Positions 34,296 to 43,230 of a stretch of 64,000 nucleotides of DNA are shown piece after piece; position 1 is the stretch's first letter, and each line of letters opens with the position of its first letter. The DNA lies in assembly GCF_024296685.1 (NCBI RefSeq), contig NZ_CP100763.1, positions 1,364,001 through 1,428,000 of the forward strand, written 5' to 3'. Under the pieces are notes generated by a model. The model saw only the letters and a program-made list of their open reading frames with translations, was not told the origin of the DNA and ran no database searches. The translations under genes were made by a program, and so were the position numbers. This stretch comes from Natrinema marinum (GTDB taxonomy: Archaea > Halobacteriota > Halobacteria > Halobacteriales > Natrialbaceae).

Positions 34296-35855
34296 TTATT
34301 CTTCTTCGTTATCTCCAGCCGCGACGATGGTACGGCGTCCCTCCCGATTGAGGGAGCGTGCTTCGTGGGTCTCCTTCGTGGCGTAGGCGACCGTCACGAA
34401 GGTGACGAGGCTCACTCCCGCCGCAATGAACGTCGGCAGGCCGTCGAAGGCGGCCGTAAAGATATCGTTCGGAATGTAGAGCAGGGTATTCTCGTAGGCG
34501 TACGTCGTGGGGAGGAGCACGAAGAAGAACAGGCGTGTCGCCGATCCGGCGAGCATGGAGGTGAGTGCCGCGGGCGTGTTCGCCATATCCGACCAGTAGA
34601 GGCCCATCACGAGCGGAACGAACGCGCCGGCGAGCATGATATCGAACGCCAGAACGAGCAACATCCCGGTGGCGGAGACCTGAATCGCGAAGAAAATCCC
34701 GAGCAGCGTGATCGGGATCGCCATCAGCCGGGTCACGGTAAGCAGCTTATCGCTCTTGTTGCCGAGGATTCCGTCGTCCACGCCGCCGTCTGCCGCCGCT
34801 GCGGGCGTGCTCTCGTCGACGCGGATACCGCCGATGTTTCGTGCGATGACCGAGGAAGTACCCAGTATCGCTCCGTCGCTCGTCGAGAACGAAGCGGCGA
34901 CGATGCCCGCGATGACGATCGCCGCGAGCCACGGCGGGACCGCGTTCTGTAACAGCGTGTACAGTATTGCCTGGTTACCGGCTTCGACGCCCAGCGACGC
35001 GAGAATCGAGTTGGCGGAGAGCGCCACGATGGAGAACGGCACTCCGATAATCAGCGTGCCGGCACCGCCGATGAAGCAGGCCTTCTGTGCGGTTTCGGGG
35101 CTATCGGCCGCGAAGACGCGTTCCATGAAGTCGATGGCGACGATGTCGCCCAAGCCGAGGGCGACGATCGTGGCGAGATTGATGTACGCCCCTTGACTCG
35201 GATCGGTGAGTTGCCCCAGGTTCGAGGGCCCCATCCCGGCGGGGATGGTGATGCCGTACTGCGTCGCGACGAAGACGATGAGTGCGATGGACCCGACGAA
35301 CGCGACGCCAGCCTGGAGTACGTCGGTGTACGCGACTGCGAACAGGCCGCCAGCGAGGGTGTAGGATAGGACGAGCGCAGCGATAATGAAGACGCCGAGT
35401 TCGAAGCTCGTCCCCACGAAAATCTCGAAGAGGTAGCCGCCCGCGACGAGGTTCCCCGCCAGCAAGAACGCGTAGGCGACCGACATGATGAAGCTCGCGA
35501 CGATCTCCGACGTGCGACCGTACTTCCGGCGGAAAAAGTCCGGGAGGGTCGTGAGGTTCATTCGGTTCATCGGCTTGGCGAAGAACAAGCCGGTGAGGAA
35601 GAGACAGAGCGCCAAACCAATTGGCAGCGCTGCACCGGCCCAGAAACCGGCGGCCGACGTGAGGTCAGTGTTCCCGAGGGTGGCGTTCGAATCCAGCGAC
35701 TGAGCCATCAACGTGGCCGCAGCCAGTGGAAGTATCAGTCCCCGACCCGCGACGATGTAGTTGACGCTGTCGCCGTTGACCTTCCGAGACACGTAGAATC
35801 CGATCGCCAGCATCGCGACGATGACGGCCGCGAGCCCGTAGGTGATGACGCCCAT
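34296..35855 (-). CDS. Sodium/solute symporter (SSS family)
   Basis: This 519-residue protein has about 13 membrane helices. SSS-family features are the helix with AAATLMAQSLDSNATLG, the TLPDFFRRKYG loop after helix 2, and AASFSTSDGAILGTSSVIARN in the middle. The family uses sodium to take up sugars, amino acids, carboxylates or urea. Its position between the urease operon and an AbrB-PhoU regulator makes a nitrogen compound likely, but this is inference. The 243-base spacer upstream (35856-36098) is AT-rich and holds no gene that I see. Confidence 0.87.
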   Translation of the reverse strand: MGVITYGLAAVIVAMLAIGFYVSRKVNGDSVNYIVAGRGLILPLAAATLMAQSLDSNATLGNTDLTSAAGFWAGAALPIGLALCLFLTGLFFAKPMNRMNLTTLPDFFRRKYGRTSEIVASFIMSVAYAFLLAGNLVAGGYLFEIFVGTSFELGVFIIAALVLSYTLAGGLFAVAYTDVLQAGVAFVGSIALIVFVATQYGITIPAGMGPSNLGQLTDPSQGAYINLATIVALGLGDIVAIDFMERVFAADSPETAQKACFIGGAGTLIIGVPFSIVALSANSILASLGVEAGNQAILYTLLQNAVPPWLAAIVIAGIVAASFSTSDGAILGTSSVIARNIGGIRVDESTPAAAADGGVDDGILGNKSDKLLTVTRLMAIPITLLGIFFAIQVSATGMLLVLAFDIMLAGAFVPLVMGLYWSDMANTPAALTSMLAGSATRLFFFVLLPTTYAYENTLLYIPNDIFTAAFDGLPTFIAAGVSLVTFVTVAYATKETHEARSLNREGRRTIVAAGDNEEE

Positions 35856-36098
35856 TATTTTGCCCCCCGTTGCCTCGCCTGTCCCGATGAGTGTTTGTCT
35901 ACTTTTACTCGAGTGTAGCGTTCTTCTGCGAGCATATTATCGACAGCACTTGGAAAACGTTCACCAATGAAAAGTGCTGGCCTGTATTTGTATATTTAAT
36001 TCTGTGGCGCACGTACACGCATGAACTACGCATGCCTGTTGGTGAATGATTATACAATATATATCCGTACGCGAGGGGGAACGGCGGAGAGATGCCGA

Positions 36099-36527
36099 CT
36101 ACATCGGGTCCGTAGCGGCTTCGACGAGGAGTTCTCGCCACTGGAGCAATCCGCGCTTGAAGGCTCGGAAACTGAGCGCCGTTCCGTGGGGCGCGAAGAC
36201 GACGAGAGCGAACGGCTCGGGGATCGATCGCTCGTCGACGCTAGAGAGGCCGGAAGGTGACCGGGCGCTCGTATGAGAGTGATAGAACACTCGCGGTGGC
36301 GGCGGAACGCGTGCGTCGACGACCGTCTCGAAGCGGTTCTCCGGTGTCGACGACCCGTTTAGCACGGGGACGTGACGCGTCGCGTGCAGCCGGGTACCGC
36401 GCCGTTCACACGCGAGAAATCCCCCCGCCTCGTGTGGATGGTCGTCAGCGACGTGACTCTCGATAGAGCGACGTATCCGCTGTGGAATGACGATCCCTCG
36501 GACGACCCACGGAAACACGGCTTGCAC
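36099..36527 (-). CDS. JAMM/MPN-domain metalloprotease-like protein
   Basis: The 142-residue protein has the parts of a JAMM metal site: Glu33 in HEAGGFLAC, His83 and His85 in FYHSHTSARS, and Ser95...Asp98 in SSVD. The HxH-to-Ser spacing is two residues longer than the strict motif, so activity is likely but not certain. JAMM proteins cut isopeptide bonds to ubiquitin-like SAMP proteins or act on sulfur carriers. It lies 43 bases after ureF in the same direction, so it is the tail gene of the urease operon. No role with urease is known to me. Confidence 0.78.
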   Translation of the reverse strand: MQAVFPWVVRGIVIPQRIRRSIESHVADDHPHEAGGFLACERRGTRLHATRHVPVLNGSSTPENRFETVVDARVPPPPRVFYHSHTSARSPSGLSSVDERSIPEPFALVVFAPHGTALSFRAFKRGLLQWRELLVEAATDPM

Positions 36528-36570
36528 TATCGGTGACTGCAGTACAGTCCTTTCGAATGGCCGGTCGGTC

Positions 36571-37335
36571 TTAGCTCATGAACAGCCGTCTGCCAGCGTG
36601 TTCGTGACGCATCCCCATGATCTCTGCGAGCGGTGCGAACGGGGCCATCGCCGTGACATCATCGCTGACGTGACGCTCGCAAACCGTCGCGATCACCGGC
36701 TGCAGCGTCTCGAGCACCGACTGAATCTCGGTGTGACCAAACCGGCCGAGTCGCTGTGCCGCCCCGAGCAACCCCGTGACGAACGAGTACGCGTGTGCGA
36801 GACAGGTCTCGAGTCGCGAGAGCCCCCGTGCCTCGGCGACGACGCCGAAGACGACGGGGTAGTGACCCGGCGTCGCGTCGCGCTCGATCGCGTCGTCGAC
36901 GGCCGCCGCAACATCACCCCCGTCGGCCGCCCGGTGCACTGCGTCGTCCGACGGCTCGATCCCCCCGTCTGCGTGTGAGTCCTCTCGGCTCGAGTGGGAT
37001 GCCAACAGTTCGCAGAGCTTCGCGCCCGCCTTCGTCGAGCTCTCGCGGAATTCGCGGGGCATCGTCACCGCGTGGAGTCGCTCGTCGACCGCCAACAGTC
37101 GCTCGCGGTCGCCGTCCGCGCTCGCGGCGTGTGCGTTGGCGAGTGCGACGGTCTCGCAGGGACCGACGACGCGCCGCAGGTACGCCGCGATCAGTTCTCG
37201 AAGGTCGTCACCGTCTTCGATCCGGTCTTCGTTGAGATACTGCTCGAGGCCGTACGAAGCGGTGTATCCCCCGACGGGGAGAAACGAGTCCGAGAGGCGA
37301 AGCGCGGTCAGGAACGGCGCGGGATCAGTGGTCAT
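36571..37335 (-). CDS. ureF: Urease accessory protein UreF
   Basis: UreF joins UreD and UreG on apo-urease and guards nickel insertion. The 254-residue helical protein has the family start LTALRLSDSFLPVGGYTASYGLEQ and PCETVALANAHAA, and the C-terminal residues end in RRLFMS as in related proteins. The start ATG 37335 is 11 bases inside ureE's 3' end; the longer in-frame sequence upstream (from 37434) is Thr/Ala-rich and not UreF-like. A low-complexity insert lies at about 145-172. Confidence 0.93.
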   Translation of the reverse strand: MTTDPAPFLTALRLSDSFLPVGGYTASYGLEQYLNEDRIEDGDDLRELIAAYLRRVVGPCETVALANAHAASADGDRERLLAVDERLHAVTMPREFRESSTKAGAKLCELLASHSSREDSHADGGIEPSDDAVHRAADGGDVAAAVDDAIERDATPGHYPVVFGVVAEARGLSRLETCLAHAYSFVTGLLGAAQRLGRFGHTEIQSVLETLQPVIATVCERHVSDDVTAMAPFAPLAEIMGMRHEHAGRRLFMS

Positions 37336-37945
37336 GATGAGAGTGGCTGTGATCGTGCTCGCCGTGTTCGTGGCTGTGCCCGCCAGCGTGGTGGCTGTGG
37401 TCGTGCTCGAGGTCGGGAACGGGGCGACGGCCACCGTCGGAATCGGTCTCCGAGTCCTCGAGTTCGGTTACGAACAGCTCCGCCTCGACCGTCGTCGCCC
37501 GGATCTCGGAGCCGGGGACGACGTCGGCGACGATGCGTTCGACGATGTGGCGGTCGGCTGCGAGCGGGACGTAGACGACCCCATCGTCGACCGCGAGATC
37601 CCAGTGCTGGTTGCCGACGCGGTGACCGAGGTCGACCGCGGCCTCGAGCGCCTCGCTCGTCGCGTCGGGCAGCGAGATCGCGAGCGCGTCGCGGGGTTCG
37701 AACGTGACAGCGATCATCCGGTCGTCGTCGACCAGCAGTACGTCGCCAGCCGATACGGCCGGTTTGTCGACGATGACGCCCACCTCGGTCCCCGCGTCCG
37801 TCGTCGCCCGGAACCGCGACCGGCGGCGGTTCTCGGCATCGAGGACGACCCACTCGAGGGAGCCTCGCTCCTCGTGGGTCTCGCGCAGCGTCTCGAGTTC
37901 GTCGTCGGCGTGGACGTTGCCGACGACCCCGTCGATTCGCTCCAT
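37325..37945 (-). CDS. ureE: Urease accessory protein UreE, nickel chaperone
   Basis: UreE carries nickel to the UreG-UreF-UreD complex. The 206-residue protein has the UreE N-terminal and middle domains, with GHRVGNQHW at the metal-binding part. It ends in a His-rich tail with 13 His in the last 27 residues (EHDHSHHAGGHSHEHG...), able to hold several nickel ions. Its ATG overlaps the ureD stop by one base (TGATG), and its own stop lies 11 bases inside the ureF start. Confidence 0.93.
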   Translation of the reverse strand: MERIDGVVGNVHADDELETLRETHEERGSLEWVVLDAENRRRSRFRATTDAGTEVGVIVDKPAVSAGDVLLVDDDRMIAVTFEPRDALAISLPDATSEALEAAVDLGHRVGNQHWDLAVDDGVVYVPLAADRHIVERIVADVVPGSEIRATTVEAELFVTELEDSETDSDGGRRPVPDLEHDHSHHAGGHSHEHGEHDHSHSHHDH

Positions 37946-38904
37946 CAGTATCGCCGGTCGGCTGGAATGCCGACCCCTACCGTCTGCCGTCTCGTCTCGT
38001 CCCACGCAGCGCGCAGGGCCGCGGTCACGTCCGCCTGTCGGTGACCGAGGAGTCGGACGATCGCGCCGGCGTCGAAGGGAAGCCTCGAGACGCCGGCCGC
38101 GACATCCTCGCACTCGCCGAGCCGATCGCGGACGGATTCGATCAGCGCGTCGAGTTCCGCGCTCGCAGAATCGGGTTCCCCGTCCCCGTCCGGCGCGAAG
38201 ACGTACAGCGAGCCGACGACGCCGTACTCGCCGACGCTGGCCGGATCCCGCGGGTCGCGCTCCTCGGGTCGCAGGTCGACGGCGTCGGCACAGACCAACC
38301 GGTCGTCGCACTCGGCCTCGACGCGCGCGTGATAGTGGTCGAAGGTGAACGGCTCGTGGTCGCTCAGGCCGTCCGGAACGAGCACGTCCGCGACGACGAC
38401 GACCGAGCCCGGAGTGAGGTCGACCGAGACGGTCTGGAGACAGCGGGCGTCCTCGTTGACGATCGTCGGGCCCGGAACGTACTCGAGGTAGCTCCCCGCC
38501 TCCGCGCGGAGCGCGGCGTCGAGGTGGGCGTAGTTCTCGTTCATGCTGTGTACCTTCGTCGCGCTCTGGGTCGTCAATTGGGCGCGAGCGCCGGCTCGCG
38601 CGTCGATCGTCATCCGATGACGGTCGCCCTGTGCGACGCCACCCGTCGGCTCCTGCGCGACCAGCGTCGTCAGCCCGGGCACCGGATCGGTCTCCAGCGT
38701 CCCGGTGTGGTGGTAGGGGACTTCCACGCGGTCGCGGAGCAGGCGGGTCGGGCCGTCGCCCTCGCGGGCGAACGTCGCCTCGAGCAGCCCGTTTTTACCT
38801 GGGCCGCCGGCGGGAGCCTGCGCGAGGGGTTCCTCGGCGTAGCCCTCGAACGCGGGCGGCAGTCGGGCGGGGTCGGTCGCGGCGCTCGAGCGGCCCGCGC
38901 TCAC
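37945..38904 (-). CDS. ureD: Urease accessory protein UreD (UreH)
   Basis: UreD binds apo-urease as the platform for UreF and UreG. The 319-residue protein shows the family motifs [13 protein letters not shown] and [16 protein letters not shown]. The start is GTG 38904, set by the overlap with the UreG stop (GCGTGAGC); no ATG gives a better fit, and the long frame upstream is a shadow of ureG. The end overlaps ureE by one base. Confidence 0.92.
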   Translation of the reverse strand: MSAGRSSAATDPARLPPAFEGYAEEPLAQAPAGGPGKNGLLEATFAREGDGPTRLLRDRVEVPYHHTGTLETDPVPGLTTLVAQEPTGGVAQGDRHRMTIDARAGARAQLTTQSATKVHSMNENYAHLDAALRAEAGSYLEYVPGPTIVNEDARCLQTVSVDLTPGSVVVVADVLVPDGLSDHEPFTFDHYHARVEAECDDRLVCADAVDLRPEERDPRDPASVGEYGVVGSLYVFAPDGDGEPDSASAELDALIESVRDRLGECEDVAAGVSRLPFDAGAIVRLLGHRQADVTAALRAAWDETRRQTVGVGIPADRRY

Positions 38905-39521
38905 GCGAACAACACCTCGCGTTCGACGTGCTCGAGGACCGCCTCGACCCCCTCGCCGTCCTTGCAGTTGGTGAAGACGAACGGCTCCTCGCCCCGGACC
39001 GAAGCGGCATCTCTCTCGATCACCGAGAGGTCGGCGTCGACGTGAGGGGCGAGATCGGTCTTGTTGACGACCAGCAGGTCCGCCTGGGTGACGCCGGGAC
39101 CGCGCTTGCGCGGGATGTCCTCGCCCTCCGCGACGGAGATGATAAACAGGAAGTAGTCGGCGAGTTCGGGGTTGAACGTCGCGGCGAGGTTGTCGCCGCC
39201 GCTCTCGATGAGCACCACGTCCAGATCGGGGTGGCGCTCGGTGAACTCGTCGATGGCCGCGAGGTTCATCGAGGGATCCTCGCGGATTCCCGTGTGCGGA
39301 CAGGCCCCCGTTTCGACGCCCTCCACGAGATCCGCGGGCAACAGGTCGGCGAACGACTCGCGGAAGACGTCGGCGTCCTCCTGGGTCATGATGTCGTTGG
39401 CGATGACGCCTACCTCGTAGTCGCGCGCGACGAGTTCGGGGACGAGTTCTCGGACCATCGCCGTCTTCCCCGAGCCGACGGGACCGCCGAGGCCGACTTT
39501 CGCCACGTCTCGGTACCCCAT
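38901..39521 (-). CDS. ureG: Urease accessory GTPase UreG
   Basis: UreG hydrolyses GTP to drive nickel insertion. The 206-residue protein has the P-loop GGPVGSGKT (12-20), the nickel-binding Cys74-Pro-His76 in TGACPHTG, and NKTD near 154 as the guanine-recognition motif. Its ATG overlaps the ureA stop (TGATG) and its stop overlaps ureD's GTG by 4 bases, so the operon is tightly coupled. Confidence 0.95.
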   Translation of the reverse strand: MGYRDVAKVGLGGPVGSGKTAMVRELVPELVARDYEVGVIANDIMTQEDADVFRESFADLLPADLVEGVETGACPHTGIREDPSMNLAAIDEFTERHPDLDVVLIESGGDNLAATFNPELADYFLFIISVAEGEDIPRKRGPGVTQADLLVVNKTDLAPHVDADLSVIERDAASVRGEEPFVFTNCKDGEGVEAVLEHVEREVLFA

Positions 39522-39949
39522 CAGTCACCCTCCATCGGTTCGGTACCGCCGTCGACTTCGTGTGCGTCTCCGTCCGCGGTCGCATCGTCCGTCCCGAGCT
39601 CCTCGTCCGGGTCCGGATCGACCGTCTCGAGCTGGTCATGACTGTCGGCCCGGATCGGATCGTGAACGGTAACGAGCTTCGTGCCGTCGGGGAAGACCGG
39701 CTCGACCTGAATCATGTCGACTAGCTCGGGAACGCCGTCCATCACGTCCTCGCGGGTCAGTAGCTGGGTTGCCTCCGAGCGGATCTGTGAGACCGATTTC
39801 CCTTCTCGAGCGGCCTCGCAGGCCCAGTCCGAGATATAGGCGACCGTCTCGGGATGGTTTAACTTCACGCCGCGGTCCTTCCGACGGCGGGCGAGTTCGG
39901 CGGCCATGAAGACCGTCAGCCGCTCCATCTCCTTCGGCGAGAGGTTCAT
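39521..39949 (-). CDS. ureA: Urease gamma subunit
   Basis: This 142-residue small subunit of urease begins [20 protein letters not shown], as in the family. A good Shine-Dalgarno-like GGAGGTG lies 8 bases before this ATG, which decides the start although the open frame runs further upstream. The usual subunit is about 100 residues; the extra C-terminal 35 are Asp/Glu-rich, a common haloarchaeal surface tail. It lies between ureC and ureG, not at the head of the operon as in many bacteria. Confidence 0.93.
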   Translation of the reverse strand: MNLSPKEMERLTVFMAAELARRRKDRGVKLNHPETVAYISDWACEAAREGKSVSQIRSEATQLLTREDVMDGVPELVDMIQVEPVFPDGTKLVTVHDPIRADSHDQLETVDPDPDEELGTDDATADGDAHEVDGGTEPMEGD

Positions 39950-40065
39950 CGGCCCACCTCCGAACGGGCGGTCGGCCGGCCTCGTCGGCTCGAGTTTACT
40001 ATTTGCGTCGTCGATACCACCGTGATTGCCGTCGTGACTATCGTTGTCGTGTCTCCGCGATTCAT
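39946..40065 (-). CDS. Possible 39-residue mini-gene between ureC and ureA
   Basis: An ATG frame starts 3 bases after the ureC stop, encodes a Thr/Val-rich peptide ([20 protein letters not shown]...), and its TGA overlaps the ureA ATG. That coupling on both sides is what a real gene would show, but the peptide has no recognised family and the overlap may be chance. The gap is otherwise a plain 119-base spacer, unusual in this tight operon. Confidence 0.25.
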   Translation of the reverse strand: MNRGDTTTIVTTAITVVSTTQIVNSSRRGRPTARSEVGR

Positions 40066-40068
40066 GGT

Positions 40069-41775
40069 TCAGAGCAAGTACCGCTGTGCGAGCGGAATTT
40101 CGTCGGCCGGGTCGCAGGTGACGTGTTCGCCGTCGACCTGGACCTCGAACGTCTGCGCGTCGATCTCGATATCGTCCGGGCAGTGGTCGTTGTGGAGCAT
40201 ATCGGACTTGCGGACCGACCGCGTTCCCTCGACCGGTCGAACCGGCGTTTTGAGATCGTAGGCGTCGCCGACCCCGTTCTCGGCGGCGGCCTCGCTGACG
40301 AACGTCACCGAGAGACCGTGTTTCGCCCGACCCTGTGCGCCGGCGCGTTCGCGACCGATAACCGGCTCGCAGGTCATCAGCGAGCCGTTGGCCTCGCCCA
40401 TCTGTGACCAGACCGGGAAGCCGCCCTTGACCACTGCCTTGGGCTTGATCCCGAAGAAGCCGGGCTCCCAGAGCGCGATGTCCGCGAGCTTGCCGGGCTC
40501 GAGCGATCCCACGTAGTCGTCGATCCCCGCGGTGATCGCGGGATTGATCGTGTACTTGGCGACGTAGCGGGCGATGCGAGCATTGTCGGCGTCGGTCCCC
40601 TCGTCGGCCTCGAGCGGGCCGCGCTGGTCCTTCATCTTGTGGGCAGTCTGCCACGTCCGACAGACGAGTTCGGCCATTCGCCCCATCGCCTGCGAATCCG
40701 TCGTCATCATCGAAATCGCGCCGGTGTCGTGGAGGACGTCCTCCGCGCCGATGGTCTCGGCGCGAATGCGTGACTCGGCGAAGGCCACGTCTTCGGGCAC
40801 GTCCGGATTGAGGTGGTGACAGACCATCACCATGTCCAGGTGCTCGTCGAACGTGTTGTCGGTGTAGGGCATCGACGGATTCGTCGACGACGGCAGCATG
40901 TGCTCGTGGCCGATCAACTCGAGCACGTCCGGCGCGTGGCCCCCGCCAGCGCCCTCGATGTGGAAGGTGTGGATCGTGCGGCCGTCGATCGCGTCGAAGG
41001 TGTGCTCGACGAAGCCCGACTCGTTCAAGGTGTCCGTGTGGATGCAGACCTGCACGTCCTCGTCGTCGGCCACCTCGAGACAGGTGTCGATCGCGGCGGG
41101 GGTCGAACCCCAGTCCTCGTGGAGTTTGAGGCCGCAGACGCCTGCCTCGACCTGTTCGCGCAACGCGTCCGGCTTGCTGCTGTTGCCCTTGCCGTAGAAG
41201 CCGACGTTGACCGGCCAGTCCTCGGCAGCCTGCAGGAACCGCTTGACGTTCTGCGGACCGGGCGTACAGGTCGTCGCGCCGCCGCCGAAACCGCCGCCGA
41301 GCATCGTGGTCACGCCAGAGGCGACCGCGTGCTCGACGAGCTGCGGACTGTTGAAGTGAACGTGAATGTCGAGCGCGCCGGGCGTCGCGATCAGCCCGTC
41401 CGCCGGAATGGTGTCCGTGCTCGGGCCGATGACCATATCGACGCCGTCCATCGTGTCGGGATTGCCAGCTTTGCCGACGCCGACGATCTCACCGTTTCGG
41501 ACGCCGATATCGCCCTTCCGGACGCCCAGCACGGGATCGATAATCACGACGTTCGTAAACGCCCAGTCGAGCGCGCCCTCGGCCTGGGTCGTCCCCGACT
41601 GCATCCCCATCCCGTCGCGCATCGTCTTGCCACCGCCGAAGACCGCCTCCTCGCCGGGGACGGCGTGATCAGTCTCGATCTTCGCCAGCAGGTTCGTATC
41701 GCCCAAGCGGAGCCGGTCGCCTTCGGTCGGTCCGAACAAGTCCGTGTACTCCTCCCGGGACAGCTTGCGGCTCAT
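40069..41775 (-). CDS. ureC: Urease alpha subunit (catalytic)
   Basis: This 568-residue catalytic subunit hydrolyses urea to ammonia and carbamate at two nickel ions. All ligands are present and close to the Klebsiella numbering: His138 and His140 in DIHVHFN, carbamylated Lys217 in GLKLHEDWG, His246 and His272, and Asp360 in [11 protein letters not shown]. The mobile-flap Cys319 and His320 (MVCHHLN) are kept. It overlaps the ureB stop by 4 bases. Confidence 0.97.
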   Translation of the reverse strand: MSRKLSREEYTDLFGPTEGDRLRLGDTNLLAKIETDHAVPGEEAVFGGGKTMRDGMGMQSGTTQAEGALDWAFTNVVIIDPVLGVRKGDIGVRNGEIVGVGKAGNPDTMDGVDMVIGPSTDTIPADGLIATPGALDIHVHFNSPQLVEHAVASGVTTMLGGGFGGGATTCTPGPQNVKRFLQAAEDWPVNVGFYGKGNSSKPDALREQVEAGVCGLKLHEDWGSTPAAIDTCLEVADDEDVQVCIHTDTLNESGFVEHTFDAIDGRTIHTFHIEGAGGGHAPDVLELIGHEHMLPSSTNPSMPYTDNTFDEHLDMVMVCHHLNPDVPEDVAFAESRIRAETIGAEDVLHDTGAISMMTTDSQAMGRMAELVCRTWQTAHKMKDQRGPLEADEGTDADNARIARYVAKYTINPAITAGIDDYVGSLEPGKLADIALWEPGFFGIKPKAVVKGGFPVWSQMGEANGSLMTCEPVIGRERAGAQGRAKHGLSVTFVSEAAAENGVGDAYDLKTPVRPVEGTRSVRKSDMLHNDHCPDDIEIDAQTFEVQVDGEHVTCDPADEIPLAQRYLL

Positions 41776-42158
41776 TCACCGCCCTCCGCGACGTATCCCC
41801 GTTCTCGAGCGCGCTCGAGCGCCCGTGCTTTCACGTCCTCGTCGTCGAGTTTGCCGTCGACCAGCCCGGCCATTCCGTGAACGATCCGGTCGCCGCCGAT
41901 CGCGACGAGGGCCACGTCGCGCTCGCGGCCCGGTTCGAATCGGATGGCCGTCCCCGCGGGGATATCCAATCGCATCCCGTAGGCGGTTTCGCGGTCGAAC
42001 GCGAGGCCTGGGTTGACCTCGAAGAAGTGGAAGTGCGAGCCGACCTGAACGGGGCGGTCGCCGGTGTTCTCGACCGTGACCGTCGCCGTCGGTCGCCCCG
42101 TATTGATCGTCACTGGATCGTCGGCCGGGAGCAGTTCCCCCGGAACGAAGCCGCTCAT
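41772..42158 (-). CDS. ureB: Urease beta subunit
   Basis: This 128-residue beta subunit shows the family motifs [40 protein letters not shown] and [15 protein letters not shown]. It is the first gene of the operon (order ureB-C-A-G-D-E-F-JAMM). AT-rich bases upstream near 42278-42290 may hold the promoter. It overlaps ureC by 4 bases. Confidence 0.95.
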   Translation of the reverse strand: MSGFVPGELLPADDPVTINTGRPTATVTVENTGDRPVQVGSHFHFFEVNPGLAFDRETAYGMRLDIPAGTAIRFEPGRERDVALVAIGGDRIVHGMAGLVDGKLDDEDVKARALERARERGYVAEGGE

Positions 42159-42666
42159 CTCCCGACCACTCCGGTAGCATCGCCAGAACGATTCGGTAAG
42201 CGTATTTCCATCACACAGACGAATAGGGACACAGATGAGGTAAATCCACCCGCGTACAACAATATTTGCGAAGCGATAGCCAATTATAGTGTTTATTTGT
42301 CGATAACGGGCGAGAGAGAGTATCCGTTCTAGAATGCTGTTTGAGGATCGTTCAGATACCCATCTCTTGGGTGAAAGAAGCCGAACGTGTAAAGATCCGC
42401 TGGGTAATTCGTACTTTTCGACGTTGGAGACGAGCCGGGCGGCGAACTCGGCCCCGATCGACTCCCCTCTCGCGACGCCGTGACGGAGCAGCTGGCAGTC
42501 TAGCGCCGACGCATCGGTGGGCTCGTCTCTCGGTTTTTCGAGGTGTCGCAGAGAACGGAGTCGGCGCAGTCGAGTTGCATTATGCTGTTGTCACAGCCGA
42601 AGTGAGAGTTCGGTACGAGTAACGAGATATCCGTGTGTCGGAAGCCGAGGGCCAACCAGCTGTCGG
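42159..42666. other. 508-base spacer upstream of the urease operon
   Basis: The left part (42159-42310) is AT-rich with box-like stretches (caatattt near 42260, attatagtg near 42284) suited to the ureB promoter. The right part has an open stretch on the minus strand without a start codon and with no family that I recognise. I see no supported gene. Confidence 0.5.
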
Positions 42667-42825
42667 CTAGTCGTTCGAAACAGTCCAGCTGTGCTGGATC
42701 CAGTTACGCAGACGGTCGGAGAACGACCCCAGTACGATCCCCGCACCGAACGAGAGGACACTCGGGATGAGTGCCCAGAGGAGATCGGGATGCTGTGCGC
42801 CGGTGTGCAACGGAGTATCGATCAT
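42667..42825 (-). CDS. Possible 52-residue single-pass membrane protein
   Basis: From ATG 42825 the peptide MIDTPLHTGAQHPDLLWALI continues with one membrane helix (about residues 14-35) and a basic/aromatic tail (SDRLRNWIQHSW). The hydrophobic helix and Asp/His-rich head are like small haloarchaeal membrane proteins. A longer frame begins at 42903. No family assignment is possible. Confidence 0.45.
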   Translation of the reverse strand: MIDTPLHTGAQHPDLLWALIPSVLSFGAGIVLGSFSDRLRNWIQHSWTVSND

Positions 42826-43230
42826 ACACACCCCTATGCCGATAGTGGTAGTCAACCTCTGGATTGGGGCCAATCTTACACCCGGGCCCGATGAAAACTG
42901 CACAGACGTAAATAAACTGGTGGCGAAGAAAACTCGTCAGCGGCTCCCCTGAAGTGGCCATTTCTATAGTAATGCTGGGCGGCTACCCGAAGAGTTCTCT
43001 CCGCGGTTCCGTCACGAGGGAGCCCCCCGACGTGAGGGACGGGCTTTGCGTGCCTGAGGCGACTGTCGACCGGATTTTCAGCGGTCGCGAGACGAAAGCC
43101 CACCCGTTCACGGGGTGGATGAACCGATGTCCCACTTCGTCGTATGGCCAGTTCGGACTCTGGTGGAGAGCCGTAGCCACATTCTTGAGTACGGGCGGTG
43201 AGGCCCGCATAGAAAGTGTATCTGAAAACA
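42826..43230. other. 405-base spacer with a hairpin at 43100-43118
   Basis: The sequence CCACCC-GTTCACG-GGGTGG (43100-43118), preceded by GACGAAAGC and followed by ATGAA, resembles the right end of haloarchaeal IS200/IS605-type elements. No transposase or tnpB reading frame is intact. Bases 43015-43050 form a weaker GC-rich hairpin. Otherwise I see nothing. Confidence 0.35.

Noticed and set aside
39950-40654. Much longer reading frame for ureA extending into ureC
   Set aside because: The residues are a shadow of ureC. The Shine-Dalgarno and the family start both mark ATG 39949.
42345-42560. Open stretch on the minus strand with coding-like residues ([22 protein letters not shown])
   Set aside because: No start codon, an upstream in-frame stop, and no recognised family. 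High-GC haloarchaeal DNA often gives such frames by chance.
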